Counted from the stretch's first letter, positions 35,339 to 44,844 are shown. The stretch: 64,000 nt of DNA from Alphaproteobacteria bacterium (GCA_024743275.1 JANSWW010000012.1:1-64000), one strand, 5' to 3'. Notes: generated from the sequence alone by a model not told the origin. A program made the numbers and translations.

Positions 35339-35361
35339 GCGGTCCGTTTCGGACGGCTTCC

Positions 35362-35393
35362 AAAAGCGCCGGGTCACCCCCGGCGCTTTTTTT
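35362..35393 (+). terminator. Intrinsic terminator after the phasin gene
   Basis: AAAA-GCGCCGGG (35362-35373) pairs with CCCGGCGC (35379-35386) and is followed by seven T residues. It lies 24 bases after the phasin stop. Confidence 0.9.
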
Positions 35394-35489
35394 ATGCAGA
35401 TCAGATGCGCATCAGACCTCTTCCCCGTTTCCAGGAGACATCGCTAAGCTTCCGCCGCTCACGAATCAGGAGACGAAGAAGGACAGGCC

Positions 35490-35861
35490 ATGACCTCAGA
35501 CGCCAGCCCCGCCGCCGAGATCGGATTCGCCGATTTCCTGAAGGTCGATATCCGGGTCGGCCTGGTGACGGACGCCCAGATCAACGAGGAGGCGCGCAAG
35601 CCCGCGATCAAACTCTGGGTCGATTTCGGACCCGAGATCGGATCGCGGAAGACCTCGGCCCAACTCACCAGGCACTACACCCCCGAGGGCCTGATCGGCC
35701 GCAAGGTGCTGGCGGTGGTGAACTTCCCAAAAAAGCAGATCGGAAAGTTCATGAGCGAGATCCTGGTGCTCGGCGTCCCGGATGAAGAGGGCGAGGTGGT
35801 CCTGCTCGAACCCGACCACACCATCCTGGATCAGGTGCCGGTCGGTGGGCGGATGTACTGA
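35490..35861 (+). CDS. csaA: CsaA-type tRNA-binding-domain protein
   Basis: The 123-residue protein is a single OB-fold tRNA-binding domain: FLKVDIRVGLVTDAQ, IGSRKTSAQLTRHYTPEGLIGRKVLAVVNFPKKQIGKF and SEILVLGVPD. CsaA homologues bind tRNA or act as export chaperones. It is slightly longer than usual at the N-terminus. Confidence 0.93.
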   Translation: MTSDASPAAEIGFADFLKVDIRVGLVTDAQINEEARKPAIKLWVDFGPEIGSRKTSAQLTRHYTPEGLIGRKVLAVVNFPKKQIGKFMSEILVLGVPDEEGEVVLLEPDHTILDQVPVGGRMY

Positions 35862-35916
35862 ACCGTCCCAAACATCTCCATAAACCGTGTAGAGTGACCC
35901 GATTGGGAGATCCGAC

Positions 35917-37140
35917 ATGGATACCGCTTCGGACACATCCACCGTCCTGCTGGTCATCGTCGGCGGTGTCATTCTGGCGGGCCTCGTCGCCCGCACCCTG
36001 CTCTATCGCCTGCATCTGCCGGCGATGGCGAGCTATATCCTGATCGGTCTCGTGCTCTCCGCCTTCAACGGCGTGTTCGATTTCATGACGCCACGGCTGA
36101 GCGAGGGCATCGGCTTCCTCGCCCAGTTGGGTGTCGTCATGTTGTTGTTCCGGGTCGGGCTCGAGAGCGATCTCGACATGCTGTTCCAGCAGTTGAGTAA
36201 CGCCGCGCTGATCTGGCTCCCCAACATCCTGGTCCCGGGAGTCTTCGCCTTCACCGCGATCTATCTCTGGCCGGATCAGGGAATCGTCGCGGCCCTGTTC
36301 GCCGGCGTGGCCGCGACCGCCACCAGCATCGGAGTGTCGACCGCGGTGTGGGAGGAGGCCGGACGGCTGCGCACCCCGGACGGGGCGCTGTTGGTCGATG
36401 TCGCGGAGTTGGATGACCTATCGGCCGTCATCCTTATGAGCCTGCTGTTCGTGATCGCCCGGGTGGTGGGCGATCCGGGCGCCAACGGCGCCTGGGCGGA
36501 CGCCGTCACGATAGCCGTCTTGCAGCTCCTCAAATTCGCCGCCTTCTGTATCGCCTGCTATCTTTTCTCCCGCTATATCGAGCGCAAACTCACCGCCTGG
36601 TTCCAACGGCGCGACCGGCGTTTCGGACCATTGCTGTTCGCGACCGGCTCCGGCGTTCTGATCGCCGCCGCGGCCGATCTCCTGGGCTTCTCGCTCGCCA
36701 TCGGCGCCCTGTTCGCCGGCCTTGCCTTCAGCCGCGATCCGGCGGAGCGCCAGATCGACTGGGCGTTCGCGCGGATCTTCATTCTGTTCAGCCCGTTCTT
36801 CTTCGTCGCCATCGGGCTCGCGGTCGACCTGACCGAGATCGGCGGCGCCCTCGCGCTGGCGGCCGCCCTGTTCGCCGCCGCGTCGATCGGCAAACTGATC
36901 GGAGCCGGGCTGCCGGCCGCGCTGCTGACAACGCCGCACACCGGTCTGGTCATCGGGCTCAGTATGATCCCGCGGGCGGAGATATTCCTGATCATTATGC
37001 TGCACGGCCTGACCCAAAACGCCGTGTCGGAGCAGCTCTACACCGCCGCCGTGCTGGTTTGCCTGGCGACCAGCACGCTCGCGCCGATCGCCGTCCGCCG
37101 CTTGCTGTCGAAGCAGCCCAGAGATACCCATACCGCGTAG
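35917..37140 (+). CDS. Cation:proton antiporter (CPA2 family)
   Basis: The 407-residue membrane protein has about 12 helices, with ASYILIGLVLSAFNGV, FLAQLGVVMLLFRVGLESDLDMLF and GVAATATSIGVSTAVW, the Na+/H+ exchanger fold. There is no TrkA-N or C-terminal regulatory domain, unlike the KefB-like gene at 23.5-25.5 kb. The ion is not determinable. Confidence 0.88.
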   Translation: MDTASDTSTVLLVIVGGVILAGLVARTLLYRLHLPAMASYILIGLVLSAFNGVFDFMTPRLSEGIGFLAQLGVVMLLFRVGLESDLDMLFQQLSNAALIWLPNILVPGVFAFTAIYLWPDQGIVAALFAGVAATATSIGVSTAVWEEAGRLRTPDGALLVDVAELDDLSAVILMSLLFVIARVVGDPGANGAWADAVTIAVLQLLKFAAFCIACYLFSRYIERKLTAWFQRRDRRFGPLLFATGSGVLIAAAADLLGFSLAIGALFAGLAFSRDPAERQIDWAFARIFILFSPFFFVAIGLAVDLTEIGGALALAAALFAAASIGKLIGAGLPAALLTTPHTGLVIGLSMIPRAEIFLIIMLHGLTQNAVSEQLYTAAVLVCLATSTLAPIAVRRLLSKQPRDTHTA

Positions 37141-37216
37141 CGTAAATCGCCTTTATCCCCTTTTCCGAGATGAACTCCCGGGTATAGACTCAGGGACGAA
37201 AACAAGGAGAAGAACG

Positions 37217-37657
37217 ATGCGCCTACCGCATAATGCCTGGGTCGCCGTTGCCGATGGTGAGAAGTTCCTTTTGCTCACCAACCACGGCGAACCCGACCAG
37301 ATCGACCTTCGGGTGATCGACAAGGAAGCCCTGTGGAACCCGCCGGACCGCCAGCAGGCGGCCGACAAGCCCGGTCGGTTGAACGATAACGGCCCCGGGC
37401 AGAAGAGCGCCGTCGACCAAACCGACTGGCATGTGGTCGAGAAGAGCCGCTTCGCCCATGAGATCGGACGCCATTTGAAGCAATGGGCCATGGACGGCCT
37501 CTATAAGGACCTGATCGTCATCGCCGATCCCCATACCCTGGGGGTGTTGCGCAGCGAATACGACGCGGCGGTGAAGGACCGTCTGCGGGCGGAGATCGCC
37601 AAGGATCTCACCCACCAGCCGATCGATAAGATCGAGGCGGCCTGCGTCGCCCATTGA
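37217..37657 (+). CDS. Host-attachment-protein (baeRF-like) family
   Basis: The 146-residue protein fits the family named for host attachment: the N-terminal WVAVADGEKFLLLTNHG, a central variable charged region with SAVDQTDWH, FAHEIGRHLKQWA and the DLIVIADPHTLGVLRSEYD signature. The fold is related to eRF1 domain 3, so an RNA/ribosome-linked role is as likely as attachment. AAGGAGAAGAACG precedes the ATG. Confidence 0.85.
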   Translation: MRLPHNAWVAVADGEKFLLLTNHGEPDQIDLRVIDKEALWNPPDRQQAADKPGRLNDNGPGQKSAVDQTDWHVVEKSRFAHEIGRHLKQWAMDGLYKDLIVIADPHTLGVLRSEYDAAVKDRLRAEIAKDLTHQPIDKIEAACVAH

Positions 37658-37700
37658 GACGGTCACACCGGGTCGGCGCCTGAAAATGGTTCGCGGTCGG

Positions 37701-38285
37701 CTATGCGCCCTTGCGCCCCAAGGTCTCGAGCTTTTCGAGCCAACGGGCCCTTCCGGCGTCGCCGATCGCCTCGACCGACCCGATGACCGTATCGCGTATT
37801 GGCCCGATGCCGACAAATCCAAGAACGTGTCGTTTCAGGCTGCGCAGGCTGTGGGCGAAGTAGTAATACCGGTAGAGGAAAGCCGGCATCCCCATGGTCA
37901 CGACGATCCGCGCGGAGCGGCCGGCAAGCCGTGGCTTGGGAAAGCCATCGGATTTGTAGTCGAAGGCGAAACCTGGACGAAAGACCTGCTCGAAAAACAG
38001 CTTGAGCAGTCCCGGCAGGGTGCCGAGCCAGAGCGGATAGACGATCATCAGGTGCTCGGCCCGCTCGATCGCCTGTTGTGCCGCGAGAATTGGGCCCGAT
38101 GGGGTCTCTGTTTCGAAGGTCTTCGCGGAGCGTAGCACCGGAATGTCGAGATCGGCGATGTCGATCCGGGCGACCTCGTGGCCGGCCGCTTCGGCGCCCG
38201 TCTGGTAGGCCTCGGCGAGCGCCCGGTCGAAATGCCCCGGAGCGGGATCGGGATGTCCGAGAATGACAAGGATGCGGCGAGACAT
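37701..38285 (-). CDS. NAD(P)H dehydrogenase (quinone)/flavodoxin-fold reductase
   Basis: The 194-residue protein begins MSRRILVILGHPDPAPG, with the FMN phosphate-binding loop, and continues HLMIVYPLWLGTLPGLLKLFFEQVF, the signature of KefF/MdaB/NQO-type oxidoreductases. It transfers two electrons from NAD(P)H to quinones or similar electrophiles. It lies 56 bases downstream of a MarR gene on the same strand, which suggests regulation by that protein. Confidence 0.9.
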   Translation of the reverse strand: MSRRILVILGHPDPAPGHFDRALAEAYQTGAEAAGHEVARIDIADLDIPVLRSAKTFETETPSGPILAAQQAIERAEHLMIVYPLWLGTLPGLLKLFFEQVFRPGFAFDYKSDGFPKPRLAGRSARIVVTMGMPAFLYRYYYFAHSLRSLKRHVLGFVGIGPIRDTVIGSVEAIGDAGRARWLEKLETLGRKGA

Positions 38286-38341
38286 GCTGGGAAACCTCCG
38301 TGGGGCCGGCCGGGCCAGGGTCATGAATTGGGCGTTGCGGA

Positions 38342-38827
38342 CTACCCCTTCCCGAACACGCGCTTGATATCGTCCGCCTGGCACATGCCGGTGAGGACCG
38401 AGCGATAGCCCTCCACCGCTTCCGCACCCGAATTCTTGAAGGCCTTGCGCAGCAGCCGGCGCTGCCGGTCCGTCAGCTTGCGTTCGAGATCGCGCCCCGT
38501 CTCGGTCAGGGTCAGGAGCCGCTGGCGGCGGTCCTCCACGCCGGTGCGCTGCTCGATATAGCCCTCCTTGACCAACTGACTGAGCACGCGGGACAGGCTC
38601 TGCTTCGTTATGCGTAGAATGCGTAACAGATCTGTCACGGTGATGCCCGGATAGCGGCCAACGAAGTAGATCGCCCGGTGATGCGCCCGTCCCAGCCCCA
38701 ATTCGCCAAGGATTTCATCGGGTTCCGCCGTGAACTCCCGATAGGCGTAGAACAGAAGCTCGATCGATTCCCGAAGATCCTCGTCGCGCAGAAAGAGCGG
38801 ATTGGCCCGTGTTTTTACGTCAGTCAT
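38342..38827 (-). CDS. MarR-family transcriptional regulator
   Basis: The 161-residue winged-helix protein has LGRAHHRAIYFVGRYPGITVTDLLRILRITKQSLSRVLSQLVKEGYIEQ, followed by the wing GVEDRRQRLLTLTETG, the MarR signature. The ATG at 38827 starts MTDVKTRAN; the frame is open further but through AT-rich intergenic sequence. It is divergent from ilvE and upstream of the flavodoxin-fold reductase. A 17-bp palindrome lies 10 bases before its start. Confidence 0.92.
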   Translation of the reverse strand: MTDVKTRANPLFLRDEDLRESIELLFYAYREFTAEPDEILGELGLGRAHHRAIYFVGRYPGITVTDLLRILRITKQSLSRVLSQLVKEGYIEQRTGVEDRRQRLLTLTETGRDLERKLTDRQRRLLRKAFKNSGAEAVEGYRSVLTGMCQADDIKRVFGKG

Positions 38828-38837
38828 GTTGACCTTA

Positions 38838-38854
38838 TTAGAATGAATTGCTAA
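38838..38854. promoter_or_regulatory. Candidate MarR operator
   Basis: The 17-bp imperfect palindrome TTAGAATGAATTGCTAA has TTAG/CTAA outer arms and alternating symmetric A/T positions within, the size and type of MarR-dimer sites. It sits just before the regulator's start codon in the MarR/ilvE divergent region, suggesting autoregulation. Confidence 0.5.
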
Positions 38855-38995
38855 CTGTTTACCCAAGAGCACGAAATTATCGTACTCGAACACCAAAAAA
38901 AACAGATCAGAAATATCCAAAAAGGCTAATTTCTGAGATTCCGGAAATATGCATAAGCAGAGCATTCCGGAACAAGCGGAGGAAAGGACAAGATC

Positions 38996-39916
38996 ATGGC
39001 GGGCCCCTCTTTTGCCGATCACGACGGTTGGATCTGGATGGACGGAGAGTTCATCGAATGGCGCGACGCGAAAGCCCATATCCTAACCCATGCATTGCAT
39101 TACGGCTCTTCCGTTTTTGAAGGAGAACGCAGTTATGACGGCGTGATCTTCAAATCGAAGGAGCATTCCGACCGCCTGGTCCACTCGGCGAAGACCCTCG
39201 GGATGGATGTTCCGGTCACGTCCGAGGAGCTGTGCGAGATCAAAAACGCGGTCATGCGGAAGAACGGCATTCAGGAGGGTTATATCCGTCCGGTGATGTG
39301 GCGCGGATCCGAGATGATGGGGATTTCCGCCCAGGCCAACACGATCCATGTGGCGGTCGCCGCCTGGGTCTGGCCGAGCTATTTCGATCCGGCCGAGAAG
39401 ATCAAGGGCATCAAGCTGAAGATGTCTCCCTGGCGCCGCCCCGCCGAGAACATGGCGCCGGTCCACGCCAAGGCCGCCGGCCTCTACATGATCTGCACGC
39501 TCGCGAAGCACGAGGCGGAGGCCGAGGGTTTCCAGGACGCCCTGATGCTCGACTATCGCGGCTATGTCGCCGAGGCCACCGGGGCCAACGTCTTCTTCGT
39601 GATCGACGGCAAGCTGCACACCCCGTTGCCGGATTGCTTCCTCAACGGCATCACACGCCAGACCGCCATCGACCTTGCCCACAACCGGGGGATAGAGGTG
39701 ATCGAACGGCACATGCAGCCGGAGGAGATGGCCAACGCGACGGAATGTTTCGTCACCGGAACGGCGGCGGAAATCACTCCGGTCTCCCAGATCGGCGAAT
39801 ACAGCTTCACGCCGGGCGATATCTGCAAGACCCTGGTCCAGGACTATGAGGACTTGGTGCGCGGCCGACTGACCCTTGGCAAGACTCCGTCCCTCGCGGT
39901 CGACGCAGCCGACTAG
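38996..39916 (+). CDS. ilvE: Branched-chain amino acid aminotransferase
   Basis: The 306-residue class IV PLP aminotransferase has HALHYGSSVFEGERSY near 35, YIRPVMWRGSEMMG, the lysine region APVHAKAAGLYMI, DALMLDYRGYVAEATGANVFF and GITRQTAIDLA. It catalyses the final step of Ile, Val and Leu synthesis. GGAGGAAAGGACAAGATC precedes the ATG. The SET-domain gene starts 12 bases after its stop. Confidence 0.95.
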   Translation: MAGPSFADHDGWIWMDGEFIEWRDAKAHILTHALHYGSSVFEGERSYDGVIFKSKEHSDRLVHSAKTLGMDVPVTSEELCEIKNAVMRKNGIQEGYIRPVMWRGSEMMGISAQANTIHVAVAAWVWPSYFDPAEKIKGIKLKMSPWRRPAENMAPVHAKAAGLYMICTLAKHEAEAEGFQDALMLDYRGYVAEATGANVFFVIDGKLHTPLPDCFLNGITRQTAIDLAHNRGIEVIERHMQPEEMANATECFVTGTAAEITPVSQIGEYSFTPGDICKTLVQDYEDLVRGRLTLGKTPSLAVDAAD

Positions 39917-39928
39917 GAAGACCGCCCC

Positions 39929-40432
39929 ATGGCCATGACCTGGTTCTCCGCGAAGGTCAAAAAGCGCGACAGCGCCATCGAGGGAACCGGGCTCTGGTGC
40001 ATCACCCCGATCGCGGCCGGCGAACCGGTCGTCATCAAGGGCGGCCGGGTCTTCGACCGGGCCATCCGCGACATCCTGGCGGTGGAGCTCGGCCCGGCGG
40101 AAATCCAGATCGAGGAGGATCTTTTCATCGGTCCGATGTCCGCCGAGGAGCGGGATCAGTCGATGATGTATCTCAACCATTCCTGCGATCCGAATCTCGG
40201 CATTTCCGGCCAGATCGTCTTTGTGGCGATGCGCGACATCCCCGCCGGGGAGGAGCTCACCTTCGACTACGCCATGGGCGACGACGACCAGTACGAGATG
40301 GTCTGCAATTGCAGGAGCGATCGTTGCAGAGGCGTTATCACCGGCCAGGACTGGCGGAAGCCCGAGATCCGGGAACGCTATCGCGGCTGGTTCGCCGACT
40401 ATCTCCAACGCAGGATCGAGGCGGAGGGCTGA
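39929..40432 (+). CDS. SET-domain protein
   Basis: The 167-residue protein carries SET-domain features: the N-terminal GTGLWCITPIAAGEPVV strand region, the YLNHSCDPNLG (NHSC) knot motif, ELTFDYAM with the catalytic Tyr, and a post-SET-like CNCRSDRCRGVITG. Such proteins transfer methyl groups from SAM to lysine. The bacterial targets are unknown. It starts 12 bases after ilvE; an ATG at 39935 is the alternative start. Confidence 0.88.
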   Translation: MAMTWFSAKVKKRDSAIEGTGLWCITPIAAGEPVVIKGGRVFDRAIRDILAVELGPAEIQIEEDLFIGPMSAEERDQSMMYLNHSCDPNLGISGQIVFVAMRDIPAGEELTFDYAMGDDDQYEMVCNCRSDRCRGVITGQDWRKPEIRERYRGWFADYLQRRIEAEG

Positions 40433-40464
40433 GACCCGGGCGTTGGTCCGGGTCAGTTTGGCAT

Positions 40465-40743
40465 TCAGTCGTTCTGGGCCGTCAAGGCGCTGTCCGCCCC
40501 ATCCGCCTTCGCGCTCTTTTTCCGGACCGGCTTGACGTCGTCCGGCCCGTCATAGGCCGAGACCCCGACCGAGAGCGCGAAACAGGCGAGCGCGATATAG
40601 CGGGGGATCTCCACCGGCTTACCGTCCCGCTCCCCCTTTTCGTAATACTGCACGACCCGCCGCTTGAGGCCGAGCGCCTCCGCAGCGTCCTTTTGGCTGA
40701 GCCCAAGCGTTTTCCGCCAGCGTTTGAATCCTTTGGGTGTCAT
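40465..40743 (-). CDS. XRE-type helix-turn-helix regulator (92 aa)
   Basis: The N-terminal half is a Cro/XRE HTH: FKRWRKTLGLSQKDAAEALGLKRRVVQYYEKGE. The middle has a short hydrophobic segment IPRYIALACFALSVGV and the tail is Lys/Ala/Asp-rich. It is divergent from an unrecognised 80-residue gene, and the 132 bases between them are full of symmetrical elements that it may bind. Confidence 0.85.
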   Translation of the reverse strand: MTPKGFKRWRKTLGLSQKDAAEALGLKRRVVQYYEKGERDGKPVEIPRYIALACFALSVGVSAYDGPDDVKPVRKKSAKADGADSALTAQND

Positions 40744-40875
40744 ATCGCTAGACTACCAAGTCGATTTGTCTAGGTCACGAAAAAATGCGCACTGGATGCG
40801 CATAAATTAACTTGATGTTAACGCACTGTGTGCGCATATTCATATCACTGTCATATTTCAAGAAAGGAGGCAGTG
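40744..40875. promoter_or_regulatory. Divergent operator/promoter region with nested inverted repeats
   Basis: Four symmetrical elements are present. CTAGAC (40748-40753) / GTCTAG (40768-40773). A direct repeat ATGCGCA at 40785 and 40796. TTAAC-N5-GTTAA (40807-40821). CGCAC-TGT-GTGCG (40822-40834). TTGATG (40812-40817) and CATATT (40835-40840), 17 bases apart, form a promoter for the 80-residue gene. The last two repeats overlap this -35 and spacer, so binding there would block it. Confidence 0.6.
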
Positions 40876-41118
40876 ATGCCCCGCCATGTATATGAGCTGG
40901 GTGGACACGCCGATCACCGGCTGGACGCCCTCCTACTCAATCACGCCGAGACCCGGGCCAATATCCGTCAGGTGGCGGACCTCGACCCGAACAGCCGCCT
41001 GCTTTGGCATATCGAAGCGGCGGACCTCGACGAAATCAGTACCGATCCCGTGGAAGTGTGCCGCTATCGGCAGCGCTGGCCCTGGGCGCGGGTTACGGTG
41101 ACGTCCATCGACGGCTAA
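40876..41118 (+). CDS. Unrecognised small protein (80 aa)
   Basis: AGGAGG at 40865-40870, five bases before the ATG, gives an excellent start. The product MPRHVYELGGHADHRLDALL continues with NHAETRANIRQVADLD and ends WPWARVTVTSIDG. It is soluble, mildly acidic and contains no motif I know; it is not PurS despite preceding purQ. It is divergent from the HTH regulator. An upstream TTG (40828) is less likely. Confidence 0.7.
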   Translation: MPRHVYELGGHADHRLDALLLNHAETRANIRQVADLDPNSRLLWHIEAADLDEISTDPVEVCRYRQRWPWARVTVTSIDG

Positions 41119-41138
41119 CGTCGTCGCGTTCATCGTAT

Positions 41139-41169
41139 GGGTGCCCGGGATCCCCTCCCCCGGGCACCC
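41139..41169. terminator. GC-rich hairpin before purQ
   Basis: GGGTGCCCGGG (41139-41149) pairs perfectly with CCCGGGCACCC (41159-41169) around a nine-base loop. The following GCCCCTTTAGG has only a short T-run, so it may end the 80-residue gene inefficiently or serve as a processing hairpin. Confidence 0.5.
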
Positions 41170-41298
41170 GCCCCTTTAGGATGGGCGGGAGCAGGAGACG
41201 GGCGCGACAGGCATGTTGCGAATCCCCTTGCCCCGACCCCTCACAAAAAGGCAAACAAGGGCCGCATTTTTCGATCAGATCCGAAGAGCGGACGGCCC

Positions 41299-41973
41299 AT
41301 GAAATCCTCCATCCTCGTCTTTCCCGGCACCAATCGCGAACGCGATGTGGCCCATGCGCTGGTGCGCGCGGGCAGCGCCGAGCCCGCCTATGTCTGGCAC
41401 CATGACACCAGCCTGCCGCCAAGCGACCTGATCGTCGTCCCGGGCGGTTTCGCCCATGGTGATTATCTGCGCTGCGGCGCCATGGCGGCCCGCTCGCCGA
41501 TCATGCCGGCGGTGATCGAGGCGGCGGCCAAGGGCGTGCCGATCCTCGGCATCTGCAACGGTTTCCAAGTGCTCTGCGAAAGCGGGCTTCTGCCCGGCGC
41601 CCTGATGCGCAACGCGGCGCTCAAATTCGTCTGCCGCGACGTGACGCTGGAAGTCGCGACATCGGACAGCCCGTTCACCCATTCCCTGGCGAAGGGTCAC
41701 CGCATGACGGTCCCTGTCGCCCATCACGACGGCAACTATTTCGCCGACCCGGAGACCCTGAAGGCGCTGGAGGACGGCGACCGGGTCGCCTTCCGCTATG
41801 TCGACAATCCGAACGGCTCGATCAACGATATCGCCGGCATCCTCAGCGAGAACCGCCGGGTGCTCGGCATGATGCCCCATCCGGAAAACGCCACCGACCC
41901 GAAGATCGGCCGCATCGACGGCCAGGGTCTGTTCACCGCCATCGCGACCGCCTTGGAAGGGGCTGCGGCATGA
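41299..41973 (+). CDS. purQ: Phosphoribosylformylglycinamidine synthase, glutaminase subunit PurQ
   Basis: The 224-residue class I GATase has [20 protein letters not shown] with the nucleophile Cys and GMMPHPE near the end. It feeds ammonia to PurL in purine synthesis. The ATG at 41299 follows a weak GGACGG. Its TGA overlaps the purL ATG by four bases. PurS, the third subunit of this small-PurL system, is not in the window. Confidence 0.96.
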   Translation: MKSSILVFPGTNRERDVAHALVRAGSAEPAYVWHHDTSLPPSDLIVVPGGFAHGDYLRCGAMAARSPIMPAVIEAAAKGVPILGICNGFQVLCESGLLPGALMRNAALKFVCRDVTLEVATSDSPFTHSLAKGHRMTVPVAHHDGNYFADPETLKALEDGDRVAFRYVDNPNGSINDIAGILSENRRVLGMMPHPENATDPKIGRIDGQGLFTAIATALEGAAA

Positions 41974-44165
41974 CCATCGCCAACACCGCCATCACCCCGG
42001 AAATCGTCGCCGAACACGGCCTGACACCGGATGAATACGACCGGGTGCTCGACATTATGGGCCGGGAACCGACACTGACCGAGCTCGGCATCTTCTCGGT
42101 GATGTGGTCGGAGCATTGCAGCTACAAATCCTCCCGGGTCTGGCTGAAGAAATTCCCGACCGAGCGGCCGTGGGTCATCCAGGGGCCGGGCGAGAACGCG
42201 GGCGTCATCGATATCGGCGACGGGCTGGCGGCGATCTTCAAGATCGAGAGCCACAACCACCCCAGCTTCATCGAACCCTATCAGGGGGCGGCGACCGGGG
42301 TCGGCGGCATCCTGCGCGACGTATTCACCATGGGCGCGCGACCGATCGCCAATCTCAACGCGCTGCGCTTCGGCGCGCCGGACCATCCGAAGACCAAACA
42401 TCTGGTCTCCGGCGTGGTGGCCGGCATCGGCGGCTACGGCAACTGCGTCGGCGTCCCGACGGTCGCCGGCGAGACCGAGTTCGATCCGGCCTATAACGGC
42501 AACATCCTGGTCAACGCCATGACCGTCGGATTGGCCCGGGCCGACCGCATCTTTTATGCGAAGGCGGCCGGCATCGGGAACCCGGTGGTCTATGTCGGGG
42601 CCAAGACCGGCCGCGACGGCATTCACGGCGCCACCATGGCCTCGGCCGAGTTCAACGAGGACTCCGAGGAAAAACGTCCCACGGTCCAGGTCGGTGATCC
42701 GTTCACGGAGAAGCTGCTGATCGAGGCCTGCCTCGAATTGATGGCCGAGGACGCGATCGTCGCCATCCAGGACATGGGGGCCGCCGGCCTCACCTCCTCC
42801 TCCGTCGAGATGTCCGACAAGGGGGGCACCGGCATCGACCTGGATCTCGACAAAGTCCCGGTCCGCGAGGAAGGCATGACCGCCTATGAGATCATGCTCT
42901 CCGAAAGCCAGGAACGCATGCTCATGGTCCTGAAGCCCGAGGCGACGGAAAAAGCCCGGGCGATCATGGAGAAGTGGGAGCTCGACTATGCCGAGATCGG
43001 TTTCGTCACCGACACCGGCCGCCTGCGGCTGAGCAAGGATGGCGAGATCAAGGCCGATATCCCGGTCCAGCCGCTGGTCTCCCAATCCCCGGTTTACGAC
43101 CGCCCCTATCTGCCGACCCCGCCGCGCGCCGTGCTGGCGCCGGAGGAGACCACGGCCCCCGGCGATCTGATGCAGGCGCTTGTCCGGCTGATGGGCGGGC
43201 CGAACCTTTCGTCGCGCCGCTGGATCTGGGAGCAATACGACCACCTGATCATGGGCGACACGGCGATCCGGCCGGGGGGCGACGCTTCCGTCGTCCGGGT
43301 CCGCGACACCGACAAAGCCCTGGCGCTGAGCGTCGACTGCACACCGCGCTATTGCTACGCCGATCCGGTCCAGGGCGGCCGTCAGGCGGTGGCCGAGTGC
43401 TGGCGCAACATCACCGCCACCGGCGCGCAGCCATTGGCGATGACCGACAACCTCAATTTCGGCAATCCCGAGCGGCCGGAGATCATGGGCCAGTTCGCCG
43501 GGTGCGTGGTCGGCATGGCCGAGGCCTGCGACGTGCTCGACTTCCCTGTTATCGGCGGCAATGTCTCGCTCTACAACGAGACCGCCGGTCAGGCGATCCT
43601 GCCGACCCCGGTGGTCGGCGGCGTCGGCGTATTGGACGATATCGAAAAGCGTGTGCCGATCGCCTATGGCGCCGAGGGCCTCACCCTGATCGAGATCGGC
43701 GCCAACACCGGCTGGCTCGGCAGCAGCCGCTATCTCCGCGACATCGAGGGCGAGGACAAGGGCGCCCCGCCGCCGGTGGATCTCGCGCTGGAGCGGAAGA
43801 CCGGCGACGCGGTTCGCGGACTGATCGCCGACGGCCTGATCGAGGCGTGTCACGATATTTCCGACGGCGGCGTGCTGGTGGCGGTGACCGAGATGGCGCT
43901 GGCCTCCCGGATCGGCGCGGACATCGCTCCGGACGCCGCCCTGCCGCTCCATGCCTGGGCGTTCGGCGAGGATCAGGCCCGCTACGTGGTCGCCACGAAC
44001 GCGCCGGATACGGTGATCGAACGGCTCGCCGCCTTGGATATCCCGGCAACTTCCTTGGGCAAGACCGGGGGAACGACATTGACGGTCGGCAGTGGTATGA
44101 CCATCTCTCTTGACAGCGTTGCGGAAGCCCATGAAGGATTCTTCCCGACACTGATGGGCGAATAA
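41970..44165 (+). CDS. purL: Phosphoribosylformylglycinamidine synthase subunit PurL (small type)
   Basis: The 731-residue protein has [12 protein letters not shown] near 44, [24 protein letters not shown], the central [10 protein letters not shown] and the second half [12 protein letters not shown]. The length is that of the PurL that needs PurS and PurQ, unlike the 1,300-residue single-chain form. It converts FGAR, ATP and ammonia to FGAM. Confidence 0.97.
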   Translation: MTIANTAITPEIVAEHGLTPDEYDRVLDIMGREPTLTELGIFSVMWSEHCSYKSSRVWLKKFPTERPWVIQGPGENAGVIDIGDGLAAIFKIESHNHPSFIEPYQGAATGVGGILRDVFTMGARPIANLNALRFGAPDHPKTKHLVSGVVAGIGGYGNCVGVPTVAGETEFDPAYNGNILVNAMTVGLARADRIFYAKAAGIGNPVVYVGAKTGRDGIHGATMASAEFNEDSEEKRPTVQVGDPFTEKLLIEACLELMAEDAIVAIQDMGAAGLTSSSVEMSDKGGTGIDLDLDKVPVREEGMTAYEIMLSESQERMLMVLKPEATEKARAIMEKWELDYAEIGFVTDTGRLRLSKDGEIKADIPVQPLVSQSPVYDRPYLPTPPRAVLAPEETTAPGDLMQALVRLMGGPNLSSRRWIWEQYDHLIMGDTAIRPGGDASVVRVRDTDKALALSVDCTPRYCYADPVQGGRQAVAECWRNITATGAQPLAMTDNLNFGNPERPEIMGQFAGCVVGMAEACDVLDFPVIGGNVSLYNETAGQAILPTPVVGGVGVLDDIEKRVPIAYGAEGLTLIEIGANTGWLGSSRYLRDIEGEDKGAPPPVDLALERKTGDAVRGLIADGLIEACHDISDGGVLVAVTEMALASRIGADIAPDAALPLHAWAFGEDQARYVVATNAPDTVIERLAALDIPATSLGKTGGTTLTVGSGMTISLDSVAEAHEGFFPTLMGE

Positions 44166-44210
44166 CCGAGTCAAAAATACCCGACCGTAAATCTGGGAGA
44201 TCAACCCGCC

Positions 44211-44441
44211 ATGCCGATGGACCCGGGCGAAATCGAAAAACTGATCGTCGAAGCGCTTCCCGACGCGGAGGTGACGATCCAGGACCTCCGGGGCGACGGC
44301 GACCACTATGCCGCCCATGTCGCCTCCTCCGCCTTTCAGGGCAAGTCGAGGGTTCAGCAGCACCAGCTCGTTTACAAGGCCCTCAAGGGCCGGATGGGCG
44401 GCGAACTCCACGCCTTGGCGCTGCAAACCACGCCGAAATGA
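44211..44441 (+). CDS. BolA family protein
   Basis: The 76-residue protein matches the BolA2/IbaG type: IEKLIVEALPDAEVTIQDLRGDGDHYAAHVASSAFQGKSRVQQHQLVYKAL, with the conserved His near the loop. It is followed 33 bases on by the monothiol glutaredoxin gene, its usual partner in Fe-S cluster handling. Confidence 0.94.
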   Translation: MPMDPGEIEKLIVEALPDAEVTIQDLRGDGDHYAAHVASSAFQGKSRVQQHQLVYKALKGRMGGELHALALQTTPK

Positions 44442-44474
44442 CCCCCCCCTTTATCTGAGACGAAAGACGAAACC

Positions 44475-44810
<336 letters not shown>

Positions 44811-44844
44811 TTGTGCAGTAGTCAGTCCGGCGCTCCAGCCAAAG

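Noticed and set aside
40876..41118. The 80-residue gene as PurS
   Set aside because: PurS has a beta-alpha-beta-beta ferredoxin-like pattern with a characteristic N-terminal strand and G-rich turn that I do not see here, and the gene is separated from purQ by a hairpin.
41139..41169. Purine riboswitch before purQ
   Set aside because: The hairpin is a simple perfect stem without the three-way junction or the conserved loop bases of the purine class.
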